Assembly (NCBI RefSeq): GCF_022637395.1
Contig: NZ_CP093338.1
Coordinates: forward strand, 310,001-374,000
DNA from: Shinella sp. H4-D48
GTDB taxonomy: Bacteria; Pseudomonadota; Alphaproteobacteria; Rhizobiales; Rhizobiaceae
Direction of reading: 5' to 3'
DNA: 64,000 nucleotides
Shown piece by piece: positions 17,568-25,900 of the stretch. A program made the translations under genes and the position numbers. The stretch's first letter is position 1, and the number at the start of each line of letters is the position of its first letter. The notes under the pieces are model-generated. The model did no database searches and had not been told where the DNA came from. It was given only the letters and a program-made list of their open reading frames with translations.

Positions 17568-18394
17568 GCGACAGTGAATTCGTCCGGGTCGAGAAGCTCA
17601 ACCGGGTCTTTGATGTCTCGAAGCCGCTCCTGAACCGCATCATCGAGCGCCAGCCCAAGCGCTTCGTGCATGCCGCGACCGATGTCAGCTTCTCAATCGC
17701 CAAGGGTGAGACCTTCGCGCTGGTCGGCGAGTCCGGCTCCGGCAAGTCGACGGTGGCCAAGATGGTCGTCGGGCTCCTGCCAGCCACTTCCGGAACCGTC
17801 GAGATCGACGGCGTTTCGATCACAGGCAAGCATGACCGGGCACAGATGCGTGCGCTGCGCCGCCGTATGCAGATGATCTTCCAGGATCCCTATGCCAGCC
17901 TCAATCCACGCTGGCGCGTCGCCAACATCATCGCAGAGCCCATGCTGGCCCTCGGCATCGTGAAATCGAAGGCCGAAGCGCAGCACGAAGCGAGCGCGCT
18001 TCTGAAGGTCGTTGGTCTCAATCCGCTCGACGGGCGCAAATACCCGCACGAATTCTCCGGCGGCCAGCGCCAGCGCATCGCAATCGCCCGCGCACTTGCG
18101 GCAAAGGCGGAGTTCATCGTCTGCGACGAGCCGACCTCGGCGCTCGATGTGTCGGTTCAGGCGCAGATCCTCAACCTCATGCGCGACCTGCAAGAGCAGT
18201 TCGGCCTGACCTATCTTTTGATCAGCCACAACCTTGCGGTCGTGCGCCACATGTCCTCGCGCATCGGCGTCATGCATTTCGGCAAGCTGGTGGAAGTGGA
18301 GGAATCCCGGGCCCTGTTCAAGAATCCCCGCCAATCCTACACGCGCATGCTGATCGACGCTGTCCCGGACATTTCCGCGGCAACTCGCAGATAA
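17564..18394 (+). CDS. peptide-type ABC transporter ATPase, DppF-like
   Basis: A 276-residue second ATPase. Walker [13 protein letters not shown] near residue 52, Q-loop FQDPYASLNPRWRV, signature FSGGQRQR, Walker [13 protein letters not shown] and His switch LISHN. It is shorter than many DppF proteins because it lacks most of the C-terminal cysteine-rich oligopeptide extension. The start ATG at 17564 overlaps the previous stop. It completes the transporter; 95 bp later the M20 hydrolase gene begins in the same direction. Confidence 0.93.
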   Translation: MSDSEFVRVEKLNRVFDVSKPLLNRIIERQPKRFVHAATDVSFSIAKGETFALVGESGSGKSTVAKMVVGLLPATSGTVEIDGVSITGKHDRAQMRALRRRMQMIFQDPYASLNPRWRVANIIAEPMLALGIVKSKAEAQHEASALLKVVGLNPLDGRKYPHEFSGGQRQRIAIARALAAKAEFIVCDEPTSALDVSVQAQILNLMRDLQEQFGLTYLLISHNLAVVRHMSSRIGVMHFGKLVEVEESRALFKNPRQSYTRMLIDAVPDISAATRR

Positions 18395-18489
18395 TCACGC
18401 CGCAAGCGCATCCGCGAACCAAACATGCCTGTCGCCGTCTCGCCACGGCGCAAGACCTTGTCGTCCTCCAATCAAGGAAATGACCTTCC

Positions 18490-19713
18490 ATGTCCTCCAT
18501 CGATCGCAGCAAGCTCGACGCCTACATGCCGGACCTGATCGCCCTGCGCCACGACATCCACGCCCATCCCGAAACGGCCTTCGAAGAAGTTCGCACCTCT
18601 GCGCTGGTCGCTGAAAAGCTCAGGGAATGGGGTATCGAGGTCCATGAGGGCATCGGCCGGACCGGTGTCGTAGGCGTGCTCAAGGGGTCGCGCCCTGGCC
18701 AGCGCCGCATCGGCCTTCGCGCCGATATCGACGCCCTGCACATCTTCGAGCGCAACGAATTCGACTACGCCTCGACGGTCGAGGGAAAGATGCATGCCTG
18801 CGGCCACGACGGCCATACGACCATGCTTCTCGGTGCGGCCCGCTATCTCGCGCAGGACCCGGATTTCGCCGGCACCGTGCACTTCATCTTCCAGCCCGCG
18901 GAGGAAAGCGCCGGCGGCGCACCGGCCATGATGAAGGACGGCCTGTTCGACCGCTTCCCCTGCGATGCCGTCTACGGCCTGCATACGGAGCCCGGTCGTC
19001 CCGTTGGCGAAATCGCCTCGCGCATCGGTCCTGCGCTTGCCGGATCGATGTCGTTCCACGTTACCTTCAAGGGCACGGCCGGACATGGCGGGGCCGCTCC
19101 GCATCTGGCGGACGATTGCACCATCCCTGTCGCGCATTTCATTCTAGGGCTCCAGTCGATCGTGGGCCGCAAGGTCGCGGCGATCGATGCAGCCGTGATT
19201 TCCATCGGACACATTTCGGGCGGCTCGAAGGGCTCGCCGAATGTCATGCCGGCTGAAATGCTGGTCTCCGGCACCGCACGCTACTTCCGGGACGACGTAC
19301 AGCAAATCATCGTGAGCGGCCTGCGCGATCAGGCCGAACTCTTCGCAAAGGCCAGCAACTGCGGCGTCGACATCCAGATCAATGAAGGCACACCGCCCCT
19401 GGTGAACCACCCCGAGGCATTCGAGAGCGCGCTTGCCGCCGCTGAAAAGACCTTCGGCAAGGACAAGGTCGAGCGTGAACGCACCCTGTCGACCGGTGGC
19501 GAGGATTTCGCCTATTTCGCCAATACCGTGCCAGGCACCTATATGTGGATGGGGGGCGGTGTAGGTCCTGATGGCCTCGTGCACGACGTCCATACGGATC
19601 GTTTCGACTTTAACGACGCATCGATCCCCTACGGCGTCTCCTATTGGGTCAATCTCGTTCACACCGAGCTTCGTTCCGACGAGACAGCGACGCCAGACGG
19701 AAAGGTCGCGTGA
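18490..19713 (+). CDS. M20-family amidohydrolase (hippurate hydrolase/aminoacylase-like)
   Basis: A 407-residue metallo-amidohydrolase of the M20D group. Metal and catalytic motifs are present: LRHDIHAHPE, LRADIDAL, KMHACGHDGHTTMLLGAA, FQPAEESAGG, GLHTEPGRPVG and STGGEDFAYF. Expected reaction: hydrolysis of an N-acyl amino acid or similar amide in the cytoplasm. It lies at the end of the peptide-type ABC operon and 1 bp before a quinate/shikimate-dehydrogenase-like gene. This suggests that the imported compound is an amide whose acid part is a hydroaromatic acid. The suggestion is inference; the family has many substrates. Confidence 0.88.
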   Translation: MSSIDRSKLDAYMPDLIALRHDIHAHPETAFEEVRTSALVAEKLREWGIEVHEGIGRTGVVGVLKGSRPGQRRIGLRADIDALHIFERNEFDYASTVEGKMHACGHDGHTTMLLGAARYLAQDPDFAGTVHFIFQPAEESAGGAPAMMKDGLFDRFPCDAVYGLHTEPGRPVGEIASRIGPALAGSMSFHVTFKGTAGHGGAAPHLADDCTIPVAHFILGLQSIVGRKVAAIDAAVISIGHISGGSKGSPNVMPAEMLVSGTARYFRDDVQQIIVSGLRDQAELFAKASNCGVDIQINEGTPPLVNHPEAFESALAAAEKTFGKDKVERERTLSTGGEDFAYFANTVPGTYMWMGGGVGPDGLVHDVHTDRFDFNDASIPYGVSYWVNLVHTELRSDETATPDGKVA

Positions 19714-19714
19714 C

Positions 19715-20599
19715 ATGCACGCATCGAAATCGACGCCGGTCGGACCGTCACGCGTCAAGCTCGGCTTGATCGGCGACAACATCGCCCGCTCGCAATCACC
19801 CCGCCTCCACCGGCTGGCGGGGCGTATGTGCGGGCTGGACGTCAGCTATGCCTCTCTCATACCGGCCGATCTCGAGATGAACTTCGATCAGGTCTTCGAG
19901 CGGTGCAGGACCGACGGCTTTCGCGGCGTCAACATCACCTATCCCTACAAGGAAACCGTGATCGACAAGGTGCGGATAGATGATCCGACAGTGCGGGCTC
20001 TGGGCGCCTGCAACACGATCCTTTTCGAGCAGGACGGCCCGCGCGGCTTCAACACGGACAGCAGCGGCTTTGCCAGCGCCTTCGTGAGCGCGTTTGGCAG
20101 TGTGGCGCCGGGGCGCGTCACGATGGCCGGCGCTGGCGGCGTCGGCAAGGCGATCGCTTTTGCGCTCGGCAAACTCGGCGCCACACACCTCGCCCTCGTC
20201 GATCCCGACCAGTCCAAGTCCGCCGCATTGGCGGCGTCACTGACGGCCTACTTTCCGAACCTCGACATCAGCCGGCCGGAGACGCTCGTCGAGGCTGTGG
20301 ACGGTTCCGATGGCCTGATCAATTCCACCCCGATCGGCATGGTCGGACATGACGGCAACGTGTTCGATGGCCTTGACCTCAAGCATAGCCGTTGGGCATT
20401 CGACGCGGTGTACACTCCCGTCGAAACGCAGTTCCTTGCGGCCGCGCGAACAGCTGGCGCCGAAATCCTCTCCGGTTACGAACTGTTCTTCCACCAGGGC
20501 GTCCACGCATTCCGCTTGTTCACCGGGCAGGAACCTGACGAAGGAGCCTTGCGCACCGCGATGCTCGCCCCTGAACAAGGCGACGCTGGCCGCGCCTAG
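19715..20599 (+). CDS. quinate/shikimate dehydrogenase-like oxidoreductase (AroE family)
   Basis: A 294-residue AroE-family enzyme. Shikimate-binding serines are in ARSQSPRLH, the catalytic Lys in ITYPYKETV and the Asp in FNTDSSGF. The dinucleotide loop is GAGGVGKAIAF. The acidic end of the second strand (ALVDPDQSK instead of the NADP-type NRT) favours NAD. YPYK and NTDxSGF are typical of catabolic quinate/shikimate dehydrogenases of the Corynebacterium QsuD type rather than biosynthetic AroE. It follows the M20 hydrolase with a 1-bp gap. Expected role: oxidation of quinate, shikimate or a related hydroaromatic acid. Its TAG overlaps the stop of the convergent kinase gene in a shared CTAG. 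Confidence 0.85.
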   Translation: MHASKSTPVGPSRVKLGLIGDNIARSQSPRLHRLAGRMCGLDVSYASLIPADLEMNFDQVFERCRTDGFRGVNITYPYKETVIDKVRIDDPTVRALGACNTILFEQDGPRGFNTDSSGFASAFVSAFGSVAPGRVTMAGAGGVGKAIAFALGKLGATHLALVDPDQSKSAALAASLTAYFPNLDISRPETLVEAVDGSDGLINSTPIGMVGHDGNVFDGLDLKHSRWAFDAVYTPVETQFLAAARTAGAEILSGYELFFHQGVHAFRLFTGQEPDEGALRTAMLAPEQGDAGRA

Positions 20600-21909
20600 G
20601 TCGCGTGACCTGTCCCACCGGCTCTGATCATGCTGAAATAATCGTCACCCCCAACCTGGCCGCCTTTGAGGGCGATCTCCAGGCCGTCTGCAACGCCACC
20701 ATGGGCTTTGCACAGCGGCGAACCCGGCGTTTGCGGAAGCGGCATTTTCAGCGTCAAGGCGCTGATGCCCATTTCCCCGAGCGCGTGGCTCGACGTATCG
20801 CCGCCAGCGACGACGGCACGCGAGAGGCCAGCGCGTTTGATCAGTTCGGACTGGATGCGGCCCAGTGCACGGCCGAGCCGGTGACGCGCGCCGGCGGAGG
20901 AATCCAGTTCATTGCCGCGATCGGCGGACGGTCCGAGCGCGGTGTAGAGCACCACGCTTCTGCCGCCCTCCAGCACCTTGAGACCGGCCGAGATAGCGTC
21001 CGGGATAGCACTCGCATTCTCTTGCGCCGACAGCGCGATTGGATCGATCGTCACCCCTTCGAACCCATTTGCCAGCGCATGCCGGATCTGGCGCTCCGTC
21101 GTCGGGGACACGCTGCCGGATACGACCGCAATGCGGTCCACCGGACCGGCAGCGGCAAAGGCCGGAGCCGCACCGATCAGGCCGCTATCCCGCCACGCAG
21201 GTATGAGGGCATATTCGACGCCCGAGGAGCCACAGACGAAACGGCCCTTCGCGCGCAAACCGTTCCAGAGCAGGTTGCCGGCGGCCTTCTGCGTCTGGGC
21301 ATCGAGCACGTCGAGCAGCAGAATGTCCGCTTCGTCAGGCTTCGGATGACCGAGTAGCGCGACATTATCCACCAGTGCGGACGATAGTCCGGTCTGTCGT
21401 GCAAGATGCAGCAGCACGTTCGCCTCACCCATCGGCGTAACGGGATGGCGAGACATGACCGGATGGCGGTCGATACGATAATTACGGCCCTGATAAGCAG
21501 CGAACAGTTCACCGAAGGCCGTGTAACGGCGGACCTGCGGCGCACCGACGATGAGGGGAACAGTGGCCTGGCCGAAAATTGAACGGCCGATTTCAATAGC
21601 CCGACCGATGTTACCGACTTGCGGCGCGGAATCGAAGGTCGAGCAGACCTTGTAATGGCAAAACTCTGCGTCCAGAGACTTGAGCCAGGCAAATGCTTGA
21701 GCCAGGTGAACATCCATCCATTCGGGCGTTTCGCTGCGGCTGGTGCCGGCAAGGCCGAAGGCACGGGCTCCGGGGAAGCGCGAGAGCAGGTCGGCGTCCG
21801 GCATCTTCAGGAAGAGCACGGTTTCGACGCCGTTCGAGGACAGCGCCTCCATGACATCGGTGGAACCCGTGAAATCGTCGCCGTAATAGCTGATCAGAGG
21901 TCGCGTCAT
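20596..21909 (-). CDS. oiaK: four-carbon acid sugar kinase family (DUF1537), probable 3-oxo-isoapionate kinase
   Basis: A 437-residue DUF1537-family kinase. The N-terminal substrate domain starts YYGDDFTGSTDVMEAL; the C-terminal nucleotide domain has VVSGSVSPTTERQI and VVAGGDTSSHAL, followed by GSPLCKAHG. Known: this family phosphorylates acid sugars, and in D-apiose pathways its member OiaK makes 3-oxo-isoapionate 4-phosphate. The assignment rests on the neighbours: it lies 2 bp downstream of a RuBisCO-like protein gene and close to apsD, apnL and apnO homologues. The ATG at 21909 is preferred; sequence upstream belongs to the other gene. The stop overlaps that of the convergent dehydrogenase gene (CTAG). 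Without context it could also be an erythronate- or threonate-type kinase. Confidence 0.82.
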   Translation of the reverse strand: MTRPLISYYGDDFTGSTDVMEALSSNGVETVLFLKMPDADLLSRFPGARAFGLAGTSRSETPEWMDVHLAQAFAWLKSLDAEFCHYKVCSTFDSAPQVGNIGRAIEIGRSIFGQATVPLIVGAPQVRRYTAFGELFAAYQGRNYRIDRHPVMSRHPVTPMGEANVLLHLARQTGLSSALVDNVALLGHPKPDEADILLLDVLDAQTQKAAGNLLWNGLRAKGRFVCGSSGVEYALIPAWRDSGLIGAAPAFAAAGPVDRIAVVSGSVSPTTERQIRHALANGFEGVTIDPIALSAQENASAIPDAISAGLKVLEGGRSVVLYTALGPSADRGNELDSSAGARHRLGRALGRIQSELIKRAGLSRAVVAGGDTSSHALGEMGISALTLKMPLPQTPGSPLCKAHGGVADGLEIALKGGQVGGDDYFSMIRAGGTGHAT

Positions 21910-21911
21910 GT

Positions 21912-23168
21912 TCACGCCGCCTTGCCGTCGGCAAATTTTTCGATGGACTGCGCCAGTTCCGAATGTTCCCTGGCGTAGGTATCGAGCGGTATGCGCGCGA
22001 CGGCAGCCTCCCACGCCTGTTTGACGGCCTTCACCCCGGCACCCGGTCCGCCCGGATGGCTGACGATACCGCCGCCGCAGAGGTAAAGCAGATCGGTCGA
22101 GCCACCAGTCGCGGCAATCGTGTCGGGCGCCTGGCCGCCCCACTGACCCGAGCCGATGACCGGAAGCGCCACGTCGCTCTCCGCGAAGAGCGGAGTGGTG
22201 ACGGCTTTGTAGGAGCGCACGAAACTTTCATCCGGCTCCCAATATTTTACACGGATGCCGTTGATCTGGAACTGGTCGACACCGAGCAGCCGCCAGAACT
22301 GCTGCCAGACAGAGAACTCGAAACCGAGGCCCGCGTGGCGCGTGAGGATATCCCAGCCGTTGCGATGGGCGTGCAGGACGAGCCCGGATCGTTTGCGCAG
22401 AAAAGCCATGCCGCCGAAGCCGATAGAATTGATGTTGACGACCGCGCAATTGCCGCCTGCCGCCAGAACCAGATCGTGGTTGCGCATCATCTCGTCGGGA
22501 TCGGTATGACTTATGCCGAAGGCGTACATGACCTTCTTGCCGGTCTTCTGTTCGTGATCGAGGATTTTCGGCATGATCGCTGCCACACGATCGCCCAGCG
22601 ACGAATATGCAGGGCTCATCAATTTCTCATCGTCCTTGATGAAGTCGACGCCGGCGTCGATAAGTTCGCCGACCATCTCAGCGGTCTCATGCGGTCGAAG
22701 GCCGAGCGCCGGCTTGACAATGGTACCGATGATCGGCCTGTCTTTCACGCCTGTCAGCGCAAAACTGCCCGGCACACCGAATTGTGGGCCGAGATGGGCA
22801 GCCGCGAATTCTTGCGGCAGCTTCATGTCGACGATGCGGATACCTGTCATGCCTTTGATGGAGAAGACGCCGCCGATCGCGATCGTCATCAGCGCGGCAA
22901 GATCGGTGCCGACGGCATCGAGCGGGAAATCGATATCGACATCCGCTCGGTTGAAGCGTGTCGCGCCGCCAGCTTCGTCGGGAAACGATGGTCGATCGGC
23001 CGGAGGCAGCGCACGGATTTCAACCACGCGGGCCGCGACGCGCGCCTTCAGCTCTTCCGTCTCGCCGGGCAACGCTACAAAGGTACCGGTGGACTGGTCG
23101 CTGGCAATCTTCGCCGCCATCTTCTCCACCGAACCTGCTGTCTCTATCCGATAGGTCAGACGGATCAT
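21912..23168 (-). CDS. oiaT: RuBisCO-like protein (form IV), probable 3-oxo-isoapionate-4-phosphate transcarboxylase/hydrolase
   Basis: A 418-residue RuBisCO large-subunit homologue. Retained: GTIVKPALGL (the active-site Lys equivalent to K175), DFIKDDEKL (carbamylated Lys plus Asp-Glu metal ligands), LHAHRNGW, and GGGIVSHPGG near the phosphate site. Loop 6 differs from true RuBisCO (NGIRVKYWEP in place of the usual HxGTVVGKLEG), so this is not a carbon-fixing enzyme. In characterised D-apiose pathways, such proteins are either decarboxylases (OiaX) or transcarboxylase/hydrolases (OiaT, giving 3-phosphoglycerate and glycolate). No tetrulose-phosphate isomerase genes are adjacent, which favours OiaT; this is inference. 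It is divergent from the GntR regulator and coupled to the kinase gene. Confidence 0.78.
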   Translation of the reverse strand: MIRLTYRIETAGSVEKMAAKIASDQSTGTFVALPGETEELKARVAARVVEIRALPPADRPSFPDEAGGATRFNRADVDIDFPLDAVGTDLAALMTIAIGGVFSIKGMTGIRIVDMKLPQEFAAAHLGPQFGVPGSFALTGVKDRPIIGTIVKPALGLRPHETAEMVGELIDAGVDFIKDDEKLMSPAYSSLGDRVAAIMPKILDHEQKTGKKVMYAFGISHTDPDEMMRNHDLVLAAGGNCAVVNINSIGFGGMAFLRKRSGLVLHAHRNGWDILTRHAGLGFEFSVWQQFWRLLGVDQFQINGIRVKYWEPDESFVRSYKAVTTPLFAESDVALPVIGSGQWGGQAPDTIAATGGSTDLLYLCGGGIVSHPGGPGAGVKAVKQAWEAAVARIPLDTYAREHSELAQSIEKFADGKAA

Positions 23169-23204
23169 GTGCTCTCCTTTAAGGTCCGGCGCATTATGCT
23201 TGTT

Positions 23205-23230
23205 TGGTATAGAAAACTGGTATAATGAGT
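23205..23230. promoter_or_regulatory. candidate GntR operator between RuBisCO-like gene and gntR
   Basis: TGGTATA occurs twice (23205-23211 and 23218-23224). The second lies in ACTGGTATAATGAGT (23216-23230), 13 of 15 identical to the palindromic site upstream of apnO. GGTATA repeats resemble the operator of E. coli NanR, a regulator in the same FadR/NanR branch. Position between divergent genes supports regulation of both. Confidence 0.55.
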
Positions 23231-23318
23231 ATTCATGTCATTGCAAGCCGGTTGCGGCGAAAGCTGTTGCGACAATTGAACTTGGTGCATATTCAGACCT
23301 GTCAAAATCAGGTGACTC

Positions 23319-24065
23319 ATGAACGTCGTTTCCGAACCGATCATCCGCAAGAAACTCTCCGATGAAGTCTTCGCGCGGCTTAAAGCCATGATCGAGACCG
23401 GCGAACTGCAGGCCGGTGATGACATGCCCTCCGAACGTGAACTCATGGAGCGCTATGGTGTGGGCCGCCCGGCTATCCGCGAGGCCATGCAGGCGCTCGC
23501 CGGCAAAGGGCTGGTCGAGATTTCGCAGGGGGAGCGCGCCAAGGTGCTGCGCATCACGGCGGAGTCCATCATCCGGCAGGTGGATCTGCCGGCCAAGCTG
23601 ATGCTCTCGGGTTCTTCCGACTCGCTGGAACACTTGAAGAATGCCCGCATCTTCTTCGAACGGGGCATGATCCGCGAGGCCGCCGTCAAGGCGACGCCGG
23701 AGCATATCGCTGAGCTGCGCACCCTTCTCGACAGGCAGAAGGCAAATTTTGGCGATGCGGACGCCTTCATCGAGGCCGACATGGATTTTCACCAGTGCAT
23801 CGCACGCATTTCCGGCAATCCGATCTTCGCCGCCGTCAGCGGCGCGATGCTGGGCTGGCTGAAGTCCTATCACACCGAAATGCTGATCTGGACAGGCCGT
23901 GAGAATGTCACCCTCGCCGAGCACGAGGAGATCATCCGCGCTATCGAGAAGGGCAATGCGGACCAGGCCGAAAAGGTGATGATCAAGCATCTCGAACGTT
24001 CCCGCGCGCTCTATACGCTGAAGGGACACAAATTGCCTCAGAGCACTGCTTCTACGCAGCCGTAG
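23319..24065 (+). CDS. GntR-family (FadR/NanR type) transcriptional regulator
   Basis: A 248-residue regulator. The N-terminal winged helix includes SDEVFARLKAMIETGEL and DDMPSERELMERYGVGRPAIREAMQALAGKGLVEI. The C-terminal FCD-type ligand domain has the metal-ligand pattern DMDFHQCIA and later histidines (EHEEIIRAIEKGNADQAEKVMIKHLERS). It is divergent from the RuBisCO-like/kinase operon. Its last 28 bp overlap, on the opposite strand, the end of the apnL gene. It is the best candidate repressor of the whole apiose cluster. The effector is probably a pathway intermediate such as apionate; this is inferred. Confidence 0.9.
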   Translation: MNVVSEPIIRKKLSDEVFARLKAMIETGELQAGDDMPSERELMERYGVGRPAIREAMQALAGKGLVEISQGERAKVLRITAESIIRQVDLPAKLMLSGSSDSLEHLKNARIFFERGMIREAAVKATPEHIAELRTLLDRQKANFGDADAFIEADMDFHQCIARISGNPIFAAVSGAMLGWLKSYHTEMLIWTGRENVTLAEHEEIIRAIEKGNADQAEKVMIKHLERSRALYTLKGHKLPQSTASTQP

Positions 24066-25900
24066 GACGGCAGGACGACCTGTTCGTCCGCCGGCAGCCC
24101 CCCGCCGCCGATCAACGAAACCTGGCGCGGTGGAGACGGTAGCACCACGGTCTGTGGTTCCGGCGTGATGTTGGCGAGCAGGATCACCCTATCCGACGCA
24201 AGCCCCAGAACGGCATCCGGCCGTGACGTTTCGACAGACCGCACATTGTGTCCCGCCAGCGCGCCAAGGCGTGCGAGGACATGGGCAAGCGGCCGCAGTT
24301 CGCCAGGAGCCATCACCTCGCCCGCCCCTGCCACCAACCCGCAGGGGCCGGCGAGTGTCGAAAGCGTCAGCACCTCGAGCCCGGTTGTGGCGACCGTTGC
24401 GGCGTAAGCCATCGTCCAGGCCGCGCCGAACTGACCATTGTGGCGCGGATCGACACTGGCCATCGGAATGCGCTTGCCGGCAGAGTTCTCCTTGGTCGCA
24501 CTGCCATAGGGGTTCTGGCGCATCGCAATCGTCGAAGGCCCGATGCGATAGGGCGTCTCGCCATAGAGTGCCCGGACCGAGCCGGCCACGTAACGCAGAG
24601 CCTCGAACGTCTGCATGACCGAGAGATCGTCGGCGGCGTGCACGATGGGGTTCGTGCAATGGCTCACATAATCGATGAGGTTGCCGGGCACGCGCTTGCG
24701 GTTGAGCTCGGTAAAGTAGCTCATCATGCCGCCACCGAGCCGGACATTCGGGAAGGCAGTCCGTGCGGCGGCGTAAACATCCTCCAGCGGCGGGCATTCC
24801 GGCCATGCGCTTCCCGGCGGCGTCGACTGGCGGTCGACCGACGGGCAGACGAAGAGGCTTTCGAGCGACAACCCCGCTTCGCGAACCAGCGACGCGAGTT
24901 CGGACATTTCCTCGTCCAACGAACGCTGGCAGGCGACGGCGACCTCCAAGGTGACCTTCAGTCCCGATTTTTCCGCAATGTCGGCATAGCCCTTCAGTGT
25001 GGGCAGGCCATGCCCCGCACCGGGATCGAAATGCGCGATCAGGTGGCGTGCGCCGACGGTCTCGAGCGCCCCGAACGCCGACCGTTCCTCCACAAGGCAT
25101 TCCGGACGCAGGCCGACGCCGATCTCGGGGAAGCGGCGGTCCGTCCGCGAGAGCGTCAACGTTACCGCATCGGAATTGTCCTTAGCGACGCCGGCATCAT
25201 CGACCGACTGAATTTCAACGAGAACCTTCTGGGTGAACGGCTCATGCGGCGCGATACGGTAAGGCCAGGGCAGCGCCAGCGGGCGCACATAGGTCTTGTA
25301 GGAGCCGTCCGTCCAATTGCGCTGGTCTTCCATCTCGAAGATGTCGCCGACGAACTGCGTCACCGCCGAGACGCCACGCGCCACCTGATGGGTGATCGCC
25401 GAAATATCCATGAAGGGTTGCCAGGGCTCGATCCGCTCCGGCCAATGCGCATGCTCGACGCTACCATCGCCGTGACGCACCGAAACGGGTTGTCCTGCGA
25501 CACCGGCGACGGGATGCAACACGACAAAGCCGGCGCGCGCCGTCTCGAACGGCGCGTCGCTGACGCAATCGGCCGAAAATGCCACGGTCTTGGCTGCGCC
25601 CGATATAGCGATGGCACAATCGAGATTGGCGCCGTCGGGAGCGGTGAAGCGAGCCTTGTAGGTGACCGAGAAGCCCGCGTCCGTCGCCCGCACCTCAAGA
25701 TCGTTGATTGCCGCCCCGCAGGTACCCCAATCCTTGTCGCGAACGAGGAAGGCCACACCGCGCAGCACCTCATGGCCACGGTACCGCAGGGTCCTCAGAT
25801 TGCTGTCCTGCAATACCACGCTCAGGTCGCCGGCGACGAGCGTGCGGCTGTCCGGCTCGCGTTCGTTCGTGCCGTAAAGCCTGAGCAGGTCGCCGCTCAT
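24038..25900 (-). CDS. apnL: probable D-apionate lactonase (large TIM-barrel-containing protein)
   Basis: A 620-residue cytoplasmic protein with no signal peptide. The N-terminal third is a beta-rich domain (RYRGHEVLRGVAFLVRDKDWGT, DGSYKTYVRPLALPWPY). The middle is a TIM-barrel-like region (VGLRPE, HLIAHFDPG, LRLGGGMMSYFTELNRKR, DYVSHCTNPIVHAADD, IGPSTIAMRQNPYG) and the C-terminal part is a small beta domain. This architecture and the neighbours fit ApnL, the lactonase opening D-apionolactone to D-apionate. The ATG at 25900 overlaps the stop of the upstream apiose dehydrogenase gene (ATGA), so the enzymes that make and open the lactone are coupled. I assign function from recalled family features and context, not a database search. 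Confidence 0.78.
   Translation of the reverse strand: MSGDLLRLYGTNEREPDSRTLVAGDLSVVLQDSNLRTLRYRGHEVLRGVAFLVRDKDWGTCGAAINDLEVRATDAGFSVTYKARFTAPDGANLDCAIAISGAAKTVAFSADCVSDAPFETARAGFVVLHPVAGVAGQPVSVRHGDGSVEHAHWPERIEPWQPFMDISAITHQVARGVSAVTQFVGDIFEMEDQRNWTDGSYKTYVRPLALPWPYRIAPHEPFTQKVLVEIQSVDDAGVAKDNSDAVTLTLSRTDRRFPEIGVGLRPECLVEERSAFGALETVGARHLIAHFDPGAGHGLPTLKGYADIAEKSGLKVTLEVAVACQRSLDEEMSELASLVREAGLSLESLFVCPSVDRQSTPPGSAWPECPPLEDVYAAARTAFPNVRLGGGMMSYFTELNRKRVPGNLIDYVSHCTNPIVHAADDLSVMQTFEALRYVAGSVRALYGETPYRIGPSTIAMRQNPYGSATKENSAGKRIPMASVDPRHNGQFGAAWTMAYAATVATTGLEVLTLSTLAGPCGLVAGAGEVMAPGELRPLAHVLARLGALAGHNVRSVETSRPDAVLGLASDRVILLANITPEPQTVVLPSPPRQVSLIGGGGLPADEQVVLPSYGCVEAVL

Noticed and set aside
21912-23168. 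True CO2-fixing RuBisCO
   Set aside because: Loop 6 and its preceding His are not conserved, no small subunit or phosphoribulokinase gene is present, and the context is apiose catabolism.
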